Part shown: positions 1 through 7,502 of the stretch, in pieces
Layout: each line of letters starts with the position of its first letter
How positions within the stretch are numbered: position 1 is the first letter of the stretch
Assembly: GCA_900766185.1 (NCBI GenBank)
Contig: CAAFUL010000106.1
Coordinates: 1-32,970 of the forward strand
DNA: 32,970 nucleotides
Direction of reading: 5' to 3'
From: an uncultured Johnsonella sp.
GTDB taxonomy: Bacteria > Bacillota > Clostridia > Lachnospirales > Lachnospiraceae
Program-made: the position numbers and the translations under genes
The notes under the pieces: model-generated
Told to the model about the DNA's origin: nothing
Database searches by the model: none
What the model saw: the letters and a program-made list of their open reading frames with translations, nothing else

Positions 1-67
1 AAAAGATTGAATTATACGGAGTTTTTTACCTCCCGCCACACTACTGTTGCAAAATATTAGTGGTGTG

Positions 68-310
68 TAGATATATTTATAATTGTTTATGTTGTCAAAG
101 GGGAAGGTGAGGGGATGTGTAGAGGCGACTTTTATTCCGAACTTATAAAAAGATGTATAAATGATGGTTTGTCTACCACATAAACCGTTACAAACATATC
201 TTGCCTTTTATTGTTCTTTTCTATACGAACAACTGTTTTTAAGGTTTGAATAAAAGTCGCTCCTACACCTCCCTCTCCCCTTAGCAATATAAACAATAGC
301 TATGTATCTA
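68..310. repeat. Long imperfect inverted repeat, about 243 bp
   Basis: The arms begin TAGATA (68-73) and end TATCTA (305-310). ATTGTTTAT (82-90) pairs with ATAAACAAT (289-297). GCGACTTTTATTC (125-137) pairs perfectly with 248-260. Purine-rich stretches (99-114) face pyrimidine-rich stretches (268-281) with small offsets. The centre (138-247) is AT-rich and contains a smaller pair, GTTTGT/ACAAAC. It could be a MITE-like element or a structured RNA. No family is recognised and no coding capacity is visible. Confidence 0.7.
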
Positions 311-352
311 CCCTAAACCCTTATACAGTTATTTCTTGCGGTTTGGCAATTA

Positions 353-547
353 AAGAAACACTCCCTATTTCAATCTTTTTAGCGGTTAATACTGTTAATA
401 AAGTGAGTTACAAATTTTACAGACGAGGATGTCCCTAGTGCAGCTCGCCACGGAGTAGGCGAGCACACGAGTTCCGCAGTCTGTACTAAATTTGTCGAAA
501 CTTTATTAACAGTATTGCGAGTATGATTGAAATAGGGAGTGTTTCTT
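353..547. repeat. 195-bp nested palindrome
   Basis: A 23-nt arm (353-375) is perfectly inverted at 525-547. Inside it, a 17-nt arm (388-404) is perfectly inverted at 500-516. Next, ACAAATTT (410-417) and TACAGAC (418-424) pair with 488-495 and 479-485. The centre closes with GCTCGCC (443-449) against GGCGAGC (458-464). Most of the element can therefore fold into one long hairpin. The centre is much more GC-rich than the surroundings, which suggests a foreign repeat element or a structured RNA. No T-tract or obvious target-site duplication was seen. Confidence 0.8.
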
Positions 548-575
548 ACTATTTAGCCATCAAATAAATATGATG

Positions 576-616
576 GAATTATAAGGAGTTTTTTATAAGC
601 ACTATTGTTTATGTTG
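576..616 (+). repeat. Second copy of a short direct-repeat pair
   Basis: Bases 576-595 match 9-28 at 19 of 20 positions, and 604-616 matches 82-94 exactly. The spacing between the two motifs differs (8 bases here, 53 in the left copy). The pair brackets the palindromic elements, as expected if they inserted into or duplicated with this sequence. Confidence 0.6.
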
Positions 617-632
617 CTAACATACCTCCATT

Positions 633-1418
633 TTATGAGAGAATAAATTTATCACTCAAACTATCATGATTAGCCGCATACAGCTTCATAATATCCGAGA
701 TATCCATATCCTTTCTTTCTTCCCCCAGTATAGTCAGTATCCTGCCGCCTGACATAACCAAGGTCTTATTACCGTATTCCAAGGCATTTTGTATGTTATG
801 AGTGATCATAAGAGTTGTTATCTTATTGCTTTCCACTATTTCCTTGGTTATCTTCATGATCTGCTCACTTGTTTTAGGGTCAAGTGCCGCCGTATGCTCG
901 TCAAGTAACAAAAGTTCAGGCACTTCCAAGGTTGCCATAAGCAGTGTAAGTGCCTGTCTTTGACCTCCGCTAAGAAGTCCCACCTCGCTTTTTAGCCTAT
1001 GCTCAAGTCCGAGGTTAAGTCCTGCACAGGCAGACTTAAAAAACTGTCTGTCCGACTTTCTTACACCAAATCCGAATCTAAGCCTTTTACCCCTACTGTA
1101 GGCTAGACCCAGATTCTCTTCTATAGTCATATGCGGAGCTGTACCCTTTAGAGGATCCTGATAGAGCCTTCCTATAAATCTTGCTCTCTTGTACTCCTTC
1201 ATATAGCTTATATCCACACCGTTATTTATTATACTGCCGCTTTCTATTTCTATATTGCCCGCTATGGCATTAAGCAAGGTACTCTTACCTGCCCCGTTGC
1301 TTCCTATGACAGTTACAAAGTCTCCGTCTGAAAGCTCAAGATCAATACCGTCCAAAGCGACCTTTTCATTGTTTGTCCCCTTATTAAATACAACCCTCAA
1401 ATCTTTTATACTAAGCAC
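633..1418 (-). CDS. ABC transporter ATP-binding protein (TrpZ-like)
   Basis: This is the ATPase subunit of an importer, acting on the cytoplasmic face of the membrane with the permease encoded upstream. The 261 residues carry a Walker A (GSNGAGKST, about 39-47), the ABC signature LSGGQ (149-153) and a Walker B with catalytic Glu (LLLLDE, about 169-174), followed by a switch His in MITHN. It starts with GTG, inside the 3' end of the permease gene (8-nt overlap), with AGGAGG about 10 nt upstream, so translation is probably coupled. Family knowledge: ATPases next to a PF04392 binding protein and a branched-chain-type permease form the TrpXYZ-like class, which imports aromatic amino acids or related solutes. 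The substrate here is inferred only at that level. Confidence 0.9.
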   Translation of the reverse strand: MLSIKDLRVVFNKGTNNEKVALDGIDLELSDGDFVTVIGSNGAGKSTLLNAIAGNIEIESGSIINNGVDISYMKEYKRARFIGRLYQDPLKGTAPHMTIEENLGLAYSRGKRLRFGFGVRKSDRQFFKSACAGLNLGLEHRLKSEVGLLSGGQRQALTLLMATLEVPELLLLDEHTAALDPKTSEQIMKITKEIVESNKITTLMITHNIQNALEYGNKTLVMSGGRILTILGEERKDMDISDIMKLYAANHDSLSDKFILS

Positions 1419-2301
1419 GCTTTTTAAACCTCCTTAGGGATGTTTTTACAACCGGAACCGACAGGGCAAGTATTACTATCATAGCACTGAAAAGTTTAAG
1501 GCTGTCCGCCGGAAGTCCCAGTTGAAAAGCTACGGTAATTATAAATCTATATACTACAGCTCCCACAACTACCGCTATAAGGTGACTTAGCATACCTCTT
1601 CTTGGCAGTACGGTCTCTCCTATAATTATGCTTGCAAGTCCAAGTACCAGCATACCTACTCCGTAACCTGTAGTACCTCCGGCACTGTATTGAGTAAATA
1701 CCGCACCGGATAAGGCAACCAACATATTACATATGGTAAAGCCCAGTATCTTCATTACATCGGTGTTGATACTTGAACTTCTTACCATAGCCTCATTATC
1801 TCCTGTAGCTCTAAGAGAAAGTCCAAGTTGTGTCTTTAGGCACAGGTACATTACTACAACTATAAGCGTCACTAAAACAGCCAGAAACAAAAGTTTCCCC
1901 ATATCATAACCTGCTAAGAACAACTTATTTTCAAAAGGGGTAAATATAGTCTTGTCTCCGTAAAAATATATGCTTGGTTTTCCACCCATAATCATAAGGT
2001 TTATGGAGTAAAGTCCCGTCATAGTTAATATTCCTGCTAAAATAGCGTGTATTTTAAGTTTTGTATGTAAAATTCCGGTAACTATACCTGCCAAGGCTCC
2101 TGCCAGCACTCCGAAAAATATACCCAACAGCGGATTTTGTGCCTTTGACCATACCGCAGTGTAGGCAAGTCCTGTAACGAAACTTCCGTCTACGGTAAGA
2201 TCCGGTAAGTCCAAAATTCTAAATACTATAAAAAGCCCCAATGATAAAATGGCAAATATTAATCCAAGCTCTATACTGCCCAGAAATGTAGATAAAGCCA
2301 T
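1411..2301 (-). CDS. ABC transporter permease (TrpY-like, BPD_transp_2)
   Basis: A polytopic membrane permease of 296 residues with about eight or nine hydrophobic segments, the first near residues 7-30. It carries stretches such as LPDLTVDGSF and SGAVFTQY that are typical of the branched-chain amino-acid/TrpY-like permease family. It forms the membrane channel of the importer encoded on either side. The ATG is preceded by GGGAGAG. It begins 15 nt after the binding-protein gene ends and overlaps the ATPase gene by 8 nt. No truncation is seen. Confidence 0.9.
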   Translation of the reverse strand: MALSTFLGSIELGLIFAILSLGLFIVFRILDLPDLTVDGSFVTGLAYTAVWSKAQNPLLGIFFGVLAGALAGIVTGILHTKLKIHAILAGILTMTGLYSINLMIMGGKPSIYFYGDKTIFTPFENKLFLAGYDMGKLLFLAVLVTLIVVVMYLCLKTQLGLSLRATGDNEAMVRSSSINTDVMKILGFTICNMLVALSGAVFTQYSAGGTTGYGVGMLVLGLASIIIGETVLPRRGMLSHLIAVVVGAVVYRFIITVAFQLGLPADSLKLFSAMIVILALSVPVVKTSLRRFKKRA

Positions 2302-2316
2302 ATACTCTCCCTCTAA

Positions 2317-3396
2317 CTATTTTTTATTCTTAATTTCTACGAATTTTTCATCTGAAAGTATACTTTCAGGAATTTCAACACCTATAGTCTTTGCAGTATC
2401 TGTATTGATATAGGTATACAAATCATCCTTAAACACCTTTACAGGCATTTCTTCAACTTTCTTGCCCTTAAGTACCTGATCGACCATTCGGGCGGTCTCC
2501 TTACCAAGATCGGTATAATCTATACCTACAGTTGCAAAACCTCCGTCCATAACCATGGAGTCCGCACCTACATATAAAGGCTTCTTTGCATCATTGGCAA
2601 CTTTAACAAGTACCGGCATTGACTCGGCAACGGTATTATCATTGGCAACAAAGAAAATGTCCACCTTTTCAGCTAAAGAAGATGCTGCGCTTTGTAAGTC
2701 TACACTGCTTGAAATACTTGCCTCTTCTATTGTAAGTCCATGACTGCTTGCATACTCTTTTAATGCCGCAAGGTTACTTACCGAATTATCCTCTCCCGGA
2801 TTATATATATATCCTACAGTCTTTGCATCTTTACTTATAGTCATTGCAAGATCCATGATCTTATCAACATTTACCGCATCCGTAGTTCCTGTCATACCCT
2901 TGTCTATAGTATTAAGGTCGGACACTACTCCTGCTTCAACCGGATTGGTTACTGCGGAAAAGATTACAGGAGTACTTGCGGTAAGAGACATAGCCGCCTG
3001 TGCAACCGGGGTTGTAATTGCTACTACCACATCCTGCTTATCAGCCTCAAAGCTTTGTACTATAGTAGGAAGATTAGCCATATCTCCCTGAGCGTTCTTA
3101 AAGTTTATAATAACATTTTCCCCGTCTTTATAACCAAGCTCCACAAGTTCCTTGGAAAATGCATCGTAGATTATATTGAGTGAAGTATGGTCTACAAGTT
3201 GTATAACTCCTATCTTAGGAAGATTTTCGTCTACCGTTTTGCTGCTTTCACCCGTTTGTGCGGCAGTGCTTTCTACGCTTGCTGCACTTGAATCACCTTC
3301 TTTTGCAGCAGTAGACTCTGTACTTGAAGGTACACAGGCACCAAGAAGTGCCATCAAGGCAAATGTCGATAAAGTTGTAAGTAAAGTTTTTTTCAT
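2317..3396 (-). CDS. ABC substrate-binding lipoprotein (TrpX-like, PF04392)
   Basis: The extracytoplasmic solute-receptor lipoprotein of the importer. A signal peptide ends in the lipobox LLGAC at about residues 18-22, followed by a Ser/Thr/Ala-rich linker and then a two-lobed binding domain beginning KIGVIQLVDHTSLN. Motifs such as NFKNAQGD, VIFSAVTNPVEAG and YNPGEDNSV are characteristic of this family. I place the start at the ATG at 3396, because AGGAAGGAGT lies just upstream and the signal peptide begins there; an in-frame ATG 20 codons earlier would add a non-signal extension. Ligand candidates by family are tryptophan, tyrosine or another small solute. It is the first gene of the minus-strand operon. 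Confidence 0.9.
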   Translation of the reverse strand: MKKTLLTTLSTFALMALLGACVPSSTESTAAKEGDSSAASVESTAAQTGESSKTVDENLPKIGVIQLVDHTSLNIIYDAFSKELVELGYKDGENVIINFKNAQGDMANLPTIVQSFEADKQDVVVAITTPVAQAAMSLTASTPVIFSAVTNPVEAGVVSDLNTIDKGMTGTTDAVNVDKIMDLAMTISKDAKTVGYIYNPGEDNSVSNLAALKEYASSHGLTIEEASISSSVDLQSAASSLAEKVDIFFVANDNTVAESMPVLVKVANDAKKPLYVGADSMVMDGGFATVGIDYTDLGKETARMVDQVLKGKKVEEMPVKVFKDDLYTYINTDTAKTIGVEIPESILSDEKFVEIKNKK

Positions 3397-3425
3397 AATT
3401 ACTCCTTCCTTGTTGTCAACAATTC

Positions 3426-3655
3426 GCTTATGCAATTCATCACTTATCAAACTCATAATTCTACAGAGCTTATTATTGTTTTTTGCATAAGCAAACTGCT
3501 GCCACTTAAAAAAAATACATCAATCTTTATTGCCTATAATCACCATATGGGTTATAGTTATAGGTAATGAAAATTAAAATGAACCGATAAATAAAAGCTG
3601 CTGCTTATCTTATCAAGTAGCAAAAGTATAGCATATTAGTTCTTATTTTATCAAG
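3426..3655. promoter_or_regulatory. Divergent intergenic region with paired repeats
   Basis: This lies between the ABC operon (minus) and the sulfur amino-acid operon (plus). Three repeat pairs stand out. GCTTATGCAA (3426-3435) is perfectly inverted at 3483-3492. ATTGCCTATAA (3529-3539) is inverted with one change at 3558-3568. CTTATCTTATCAAG (3604-3617) recurs in direct orientation at 3642-3655 with one change. Such pairs fit operator sites for dimeric regulators, but no convincing -35/-10 pair could be fixed for either operon, so the promoter positions are unknown. Confidence 0.45.
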
Positions 3656-3676
3656 CAAGAAAGATGAGTATATTAG

Positions 3677-4552
3677 ATGTTAGACACACTGTTAAAAAGT
3701 AGATCCAAGTTAAAAACAACTATTATAGAGTATACCATAATTACCGTAAGTATCCTTTTTATGGCAGTCGGAACCTGTGTTTTTAAGTTCCCGAATAACT
3801 TTTCTTTTGGCGGAATAACCGGCTATGCAACAGTTGTAAGCCGGCTTACACATCTTTCCAATTCCACTTTTATCAACATAGCCAATATAGTACTTTTAAT
3901 ACTGGGTTTTGTTACTATAGGAAAGAAATTCGGTATAAAGACCGTATATGCAAGCCTTCTTTTATCCGTAAGCATCAGTTTGTTTGAAAAGTATTTTCAT
4001 ATCAGCAAGCCGCTTACAGATGAGCCTTTGCTTGAGCTTATATTTGCAATTATTATACCCGGAATCGCCTCAGCCATACTCTTTAATATAGGAGCTTCAA
4101 GCGGAGGAACCGATATAGTTGCTATGATAATCAAGAAATATACTTCGCTTAATATCGGTGCCATGCTTTTTCTTGCGGACTTTATAGCCATACTTATATC
4201 CTTCTTCATATTCAGCCCTAAGACTGCCCTGCTGTCTTTCTTGGGACTTAGCTGTAAGTCTATTATCATAGACAGCTTTATAGAAAATTTTAATACCTGC
4301 AAATGTTTTACTATTATTTGTGAAGAACCTGATATAATATGCGAATACATAATTAACAAGCTGCATCGTTCGGCAACCACTTACGAGGCACAGGGTGCAT
4401 TTGCACATAGGAATAAAACTATAATACTTTCTACCATGAAGCGAATGGAAGCCTTAAAGTTAAGAAACTTTGTCAAAAAAAACGAGCCTCATGCCTTTAT
4501 AATCATTACTTCTTCAAGTGAAATAATAGGCAAGGGATTCTTAAATAATTAA
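3677..4552 (+). CDS. YitT family membrane protein (DUF161/DUF2179)
   Basis: A membrane protein of 291 residues. The N-terminal two thirds has five or six hydrophobic segments with the family motif FPNNFSFGGITG and a second glycine-rich motif, GASSGGTDI. The soluble C-terminal part (about 205-290) matches the DUF2179 fold, with CTIICEEPD and HAFIIITSSSEIIGKGF. The codon just before this ATG is an in-frame stop, so this is the earliest possible start; the ribosome site (AAGATGAG) is weak. It is the first gene of a plus-strand operon with two sulfur amino-acid enzymes, so a role in transporting a related solute is plausible. The molecular function of YitT proteins is unsettled. Confidence 0.85.
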   Translation: MLDTLLKSRSKLKTTIIEYTIITVSILFMAVGTCVFKFPNNFSFGGITGYATVVSRLTHLSNSTFINIANIVLLILGFVTIGKKFGIKTVYASLLLSVSISLFEKYFHISKPLTDEPLLELIFAIIIPGIASAILFNIGASSGGTDIVAMIIKKYTSLNIGAMLFLADFIAILISFFIFSPKTALLSFLGLSCKSIIIDSFIENFNTCKCFTIICEEPDIICEYIINKLHRSATTYEAQGAFAHRNKTIILSTMKRMEALKLRNFVKKNEPHAFIIITSSSEIIGKGFLNN

Positions 4553-4573
4553 TACCTAATGGAGGGACTAAAT

Positions 4574-5719
4574 ATGTCTTATAACATTAATACTTTATGC
4601 ATACACTGTCATGACAATTCAGATAAAGACCACCCCTTCGGTGCTGTAACAGTACCCATATACCAAGCGGCAACCTTTGCCCATCCGGGTATAGGCGAAA
4701 GCACCGGCTACGATTATTCAAGGGAAAGCAACCCTACCAGAGCGGAGCTTGAGAAGGTTATGAAAGGGCTTGAAAATGCCTATGACAGCATAGCCTGTAA
4801 TTCAGGTATGGCTGCCATCACTCTAATGCTTGACCTTTTTAAAGACGGGGACAATATAATCTGCTCAGAAGACCTCTACGGCGGCTCGGTAAGAATTTTT
4901 AATACGGTAGGCAAGGAAAAAGGTATAAGCTTTGACTATGTAGACAGCTCTGATGCCGATTTGCTTGAGAAAAGTATAAAGAGCAATACCAAGGCACTTT
5001 TTATAGAAACCCCCAGCAACCCTACCATGCTTGTAACCGATCTGCACAAGATGAAGGAAATAGCTTCAAAGCATAATTTACTGCTTATAATTGACAATAC
5101 CTTTTTATCACCTTATTTTTGCAGACCTTTGGAGCTTGGAGCCGATATAGTTTTACATAGCGCTACGAAGTTTTTAGGCGGTCATAACGATACCTTGGCA
5201 GGATTTATCTCAGTTAAGGATAAAAATATTTCCGAAAAAATGAGGTTTTCCTATAAGACTTTGGGACTTTCCCTTTCCGCCTTTGACTCCTACCTTATAC
5301 TAAGAGGTATAAAGACTTTAGGTGTAAGGCTTGAAAGACAGGAAAAAAACGCTATGAAGATAGCTGAGTTTCTAAAAAACCATCCCAAGGTAAGCAAACT
5401 TATGTATATAGGTCTTAAGGAGCATAAGGGGCATGATATTCACCTAAAGCAGGCATCAGGTTTCGGAAGTATGATATCATTTGTTACCGACAATGCGGAT
5501 ACTGCCAGAAAGGCACTTGAGAAAATAAAGCTTATCTCTTATGCGGAGAGTCTTGGCGGTGTTGAAAGTCTTATGACTTATCCTATGATACAGACCCATG
5601 GTGATGTACCTGTTGAGGTAAGAGAACGACTGGGTATCAATGACAGATTCCTAAGACTCTCGGTAGGGCTTGAAGATGCGGATGACCTTATAATGGACTT
5701 GGAACAGGCACTTGCTTAG
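4574..5719 (+). CDS. Cys/Met metabolism PLP enzyme (cystathionine gamma-lyase/synthase type)
   Basis: A cytoplasmic fold-type I PLP enzyme of 381 residues. The PLP lysine sits in SATKFLGGHND, preceded by the cofactor Asp in IIDNTFLSPYF. The C-terminal SLGGVESLMTYP and GDVPVEVRERLGI motifs mark the transsulfuration family. The start is placed at the ATG at 4574 because GGAGGG ends about 7 nt upstream; an ATG five codons earlier would put that ribosome site inside the gene. Family members act as cystathionine gamma-synthase, gamma-lyase or O-acylhomoserine sulfhydrylase, and sequence reading alone does not separate them. It lies 21 nt after yitT and 45 nt before a second C-S lyase, supporting a cysteine/methionine interconversion operon. 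Confidence 0.88.
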   Translation: MSYNINTLCIHCHDNSDKDHPFGAVTVPIYQAATFAHPGIGESTGYDYSRESNPTRAELEKVMKGLENAYDSIACNSGMAAITLMLDLFKDGDNIICSEDLYGGSVRIFNTVGKEKGISFDYVDSSDADLLEKSIKSNTKALFIETPSNPTMLVTDLHKMKEIASKHNLLLIIDNTFLSPYFCRPLELGADIVLHSATKFLGGHNDTLAGFISVKDKNISEKMRFSYKTLGLSLSAFDSYLILRGIKTLGVRLERQEKNAMKIAEFLKNHPKVSKLMYIGLKEHKGHDIHLKQASGFGSMISFVTDNADTARKALEKIKLISYAESLGGVESLMTYPMIQTHGDVPVEVRERLGINDRFLRLSVGLEDADDLIMDLEQALA

Positions 5720-5764
5720 AATAAACCGTTAACGAATTTTTATAATACTTACAAGGAGGACAGG

Positions 5765-6946
5765 ATGATATATAATTTTGATGAAATTATCGACAGAAGG
5801 GGAAGCGATTGCCTAAAATACGACTTTGCCAAGGAAAGAGGAAAAAGTGATGATCTCTTACCTATGTGGATTGCGGATATGGATTTTAAGGCTGCACCTG
5901 AGATAAGTAAGGCTTTACAAAAACTTATAGATCATGGTGTATATGGCTATACCGACACCAAGTCGGATTACTTTGAAGCGGTTTATAACTGGTTTCACTC
6001 AAGGCATCAGTATGAGCTTTGCGAAGAGGCTCTTATTAAAGCACCGAGCATAGTTTATGCCATAGCCGCTGCAGTACAGAGCTTTACTTCAAAGGGGGAT
6101 GCCATTATCATACAAACTCCGGTTTACTATCCTTTTTATGATGCAATACTTAGGAATGATAGAAAATTGGTTGAAAATCCCCTATATATAGAAAACGGTA
6201 AATACCTTATAGATTTTGATGATTTTGAGAAGAAAATAGTTTCCGAAAATGTAAAAATGTTCATACTTTGCAGTCCTCACAATCCGGTTTCAAGAGTTTG
6301 GACTAAGGAAGAACTGCTTAAACTCGGAAATATTTGCTTAAAGCACAAGGTACTTGTATTCAGTGATGAGATACACTGCGACTTTGTATACGGGGATAAT
6401 AAACACTTTGTTTTTTCTTCTTTAAGTAAGGAATTTGAGGACAATACAATACTTGCAACCTCTGCAAGCAAAAGTTTCAGCCTTGCCGGACTCCATAACT
6501 GCAATATTTTTATAAAAAATAAAGAACTAAAAAGGCTATACCAAAGTACCATAGAAAAAGCCGGTTACTCACAGCCTAATATGATGGGCATAGCTGCAAC
6601 AAAGGCTGCATATAAGAGCGGCGGTGCATGGTTTGACGATCTTTTGGTTTACCTTAATGAGAACATAACCTTTATGAGGGAGTTTATACAAAAAAACATG
6701 CCTAAGATTCATATGATAGAGCCTGAAGGAACTTATCTTATATGGGTCGATATGCGAGAGCTGGGACTTGATGATGCAAAAAGAGATGAATTTATAGAGA
6801 AAAAAGCAAAACTATGGCTTAATAAGGGCAGTATCTTCGGTAAGGCAAGCAGAGGCTTTGAAAGATTTAACATAGCCTGCCCCAAAGCAACGCTTAAAGA
6901 AGCTATGGAAAGACTAAAAAAAGCCTATGATGAGCTGGAATCTTAA
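5765..6946 (+). CDS. MalY/PatB-type PLP-dependent C-S beta-lyase
   Basis: A fold-type I aminotransferase-like enzyme of 393 residues that probably cleaves cystathionine or cysteine conjugates to homocysteine or thiol, pyruvate and ammonia. Family signs are the N-terminal YDFAKERGKSDDLLPMWIADMD segment (shown in part: LPMWIADMDF), HNPVSRVW, the PLP Asp in VFSDEIHCDF and the PLP Lys in ATSASKSFSLAGLHN. The ATG is preceded by an AGGAGG site at 5754-5759. It is the last gene of the yitT operon; with the preceding gene it could complete the route from cysteine to homocysteine. MalY proteins may also act as regulators, which cannot be judged here. Confidence 0.88.
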   Translation: MIYNFDEIIDRRGSDCLKYDFAKERGKSDDLLPMWIADMDFKAAPEISKALQKLIDHGVYGYTDTKSDYFEAVYNWFHSRHQYELCEEALIKAPSIVYAIAAAVQSFTSKGDAIIIQTPVYYPFYDAILRNDRKLVENPLYIENGKYLIDFDDFEKKIVSENVKMFILCSPHNPVSRVWTKEELLKLGNICLKHKVLVFSDEIHCDFVYGDNKHFVFSSLSKEFEDNTILATSASKSFSLAGLHNCNIFIKNKELKRLYQSTIEKAGYSQPNMMGIAATKAAYKSGGAWFDDLLVYLNENITFMREFIQKNMPKIHMIEPEGTYLIWVDMRELGLDDAKRDEFIEKKAKLWLNKGSIFGKASRGFERFNIACPKATLKEAMERLKKAYDELES

Positions 6947-6967
6947 AAGTCTTTGAGCTTTAAACAC

Positions 6968-6996
6968 TTGACAATCAAGTATAAATACTCTAAAAT
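6968..6996 (+). promoter_or_regulatory. rpsT promoter
   Basis: A consensus -35 TTGACA (6968-6973) is followed by 17 nt and a -10 TAAAAT (6991-6996). The predicted start near 7003 gives a leader of about 130 nt before rpsT. It lies just after the end of the C-S lyase gene, so rpsT is probably transcribed on its own. Confidence 0.75.
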
Positions 6997-7010
6997 AATG
7001 CAGTATGTTT

Positions 7011-7068
7011 ACATCGAGCTGTCCGTGTCCATGATTCGATGTAATATCTGTAAATGCAGTTTACTGCA
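7011..7068 (+). promoter_or_regulatory. Structured rpsT leader
   Basis: The rpsT leader holds two hairpins: ACATCGA (7011-7017) against TCGATGT (7036-7042), and TGCAG (7055-7059) against CTGCA (7064-7068). Ribosomal protein genes are often autoregulated through such leaders, and S20 represses its own translation in E. coli. Whether this leader binds S20 is inference. Confidence 0.45.
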
Positions 7069-7133
7069 GCAAGGATTTCCTTGTGACACTAATAACTACA
7101 TTGAATTTTATTTTTTATCAGGAGGGAAAGCAA

Positions 7134-7397
7134 GTGGCAAACATTAAGTCATCTAAGAAAAGAATACTCGTAGCCGAATTAAGAGCAGCAAGAAACAAGT
7201 CAATAAGATCTAAGGTTAAGACAGCATCCAAGAAGGTGGAGCTTGCTATAACAGCAGGCAACAAGGAAGACGCTGTACTTAAGCTTCGTGAGGCTGTTTC
7301 AGCTATCAACAAGGCTAAGAGCAAGGGTGTATACCACAGAAACAACGCTGCTCGTAAGGTTTCAAAACTTACCAAGGCTGTTAATGCAATTGCATAA
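7134..7397 (+). CDS. rpsT: 30S ribosomal protein S20
   Basis: A small-subunit ribosomal protein that binds the 16S rRNA body and aids assembly. The 87 residues are strongly basic and helical, with the typical S20 start ANIKSSKKRI and the later GVYHRNNAARKVSKLTKAVN. Its length matches the family. I choose the GTG at 7134 because GGAGGG (7121-7126) lies 7 nt upstream and the protein then begins exactly as S20 does; an upstream in-frame ATG at 7083 has no ribosome site and adds a non-homologous tail. It is followed by a strong terminator and converges on holA. Confidence 0.97.
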   Translation: MANIKSSKKRILVAELRAARNKSIRSKVKTASKKVELAITAGNKEDAVLKLREAVSAINKAKSKGVYHRNNAARKVSKLTKAVNAIA

Positions 7398-7413
7398 TCA
7401 ATAAAAAATTTTC

Positions 7414-7455
7414 AAAGACTGTAGATGGCAAACTTGCTTCCTACAGTCTTTTTTA
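7414..7455. terminator. Terminator between rpsT and holA
   Basis: An 11-bp perfect stem, AAAGACTGTAG (7414-7424) with CTACAGTCTTT (7441-7451), is followed on the plus strand by a T-run. On the minus strand the stem is followed by a T-rich stretch too, so it can probably end holA transcription as well. Confidence 0.9.
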
Positions 7456-7502
7456 GTACCATACTATAAATACTTCAATGCTTAGGCTAACAAAATGCCG
7501 CT

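Larger units (their letters stand above)
1..632. other. Gene-free region dense in inverted repeats
   Basis: No credible coding sequence is visible on either strand. Three hairpin-forming blocks follow one another: a small one (CACACTACT at 37-45 against AGTGGTGTG at 59-67, 8 of 9 pairs), a long imperfect one (68-310) and a long, nearly continuous one (353-547). Near-identical 20-mers (19 of 20) lie outside them at 9-28 and 576-595. The 13-mer ATTGTTTATGTTG occurs at 82-94 and 604-616, and a close inverted copy lies at 285-297. A further hairpin (CCATCA/TGATGG) lies near 558-575. The region is downstream of the ABC operon, so it may include that operon's transcription end, but no classic U-tract terminator is evident. 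Confidence 0.75.

Noticed and set aside
1..632. Direct-repeat array interpreted as CRISPR
   Set aside because: There are only two copies of the 20-mer, no regular spacers and no cas genes in the window.
3601..3660. SAM-I (S-box) riboswitch ahead of the sulfur amino-acid operon
   Set aside because: A CTTATCAAG-like string occurs, but the following GGTGGAGGGA core and the rest of the conserved fold are missing.
3397..3676. Trp T-box leader of the TrpXYZ-like operon
   Set aside because: The leader on the minus strand is short, and no T-box bulge sequence or specifier-loop structure was seen.
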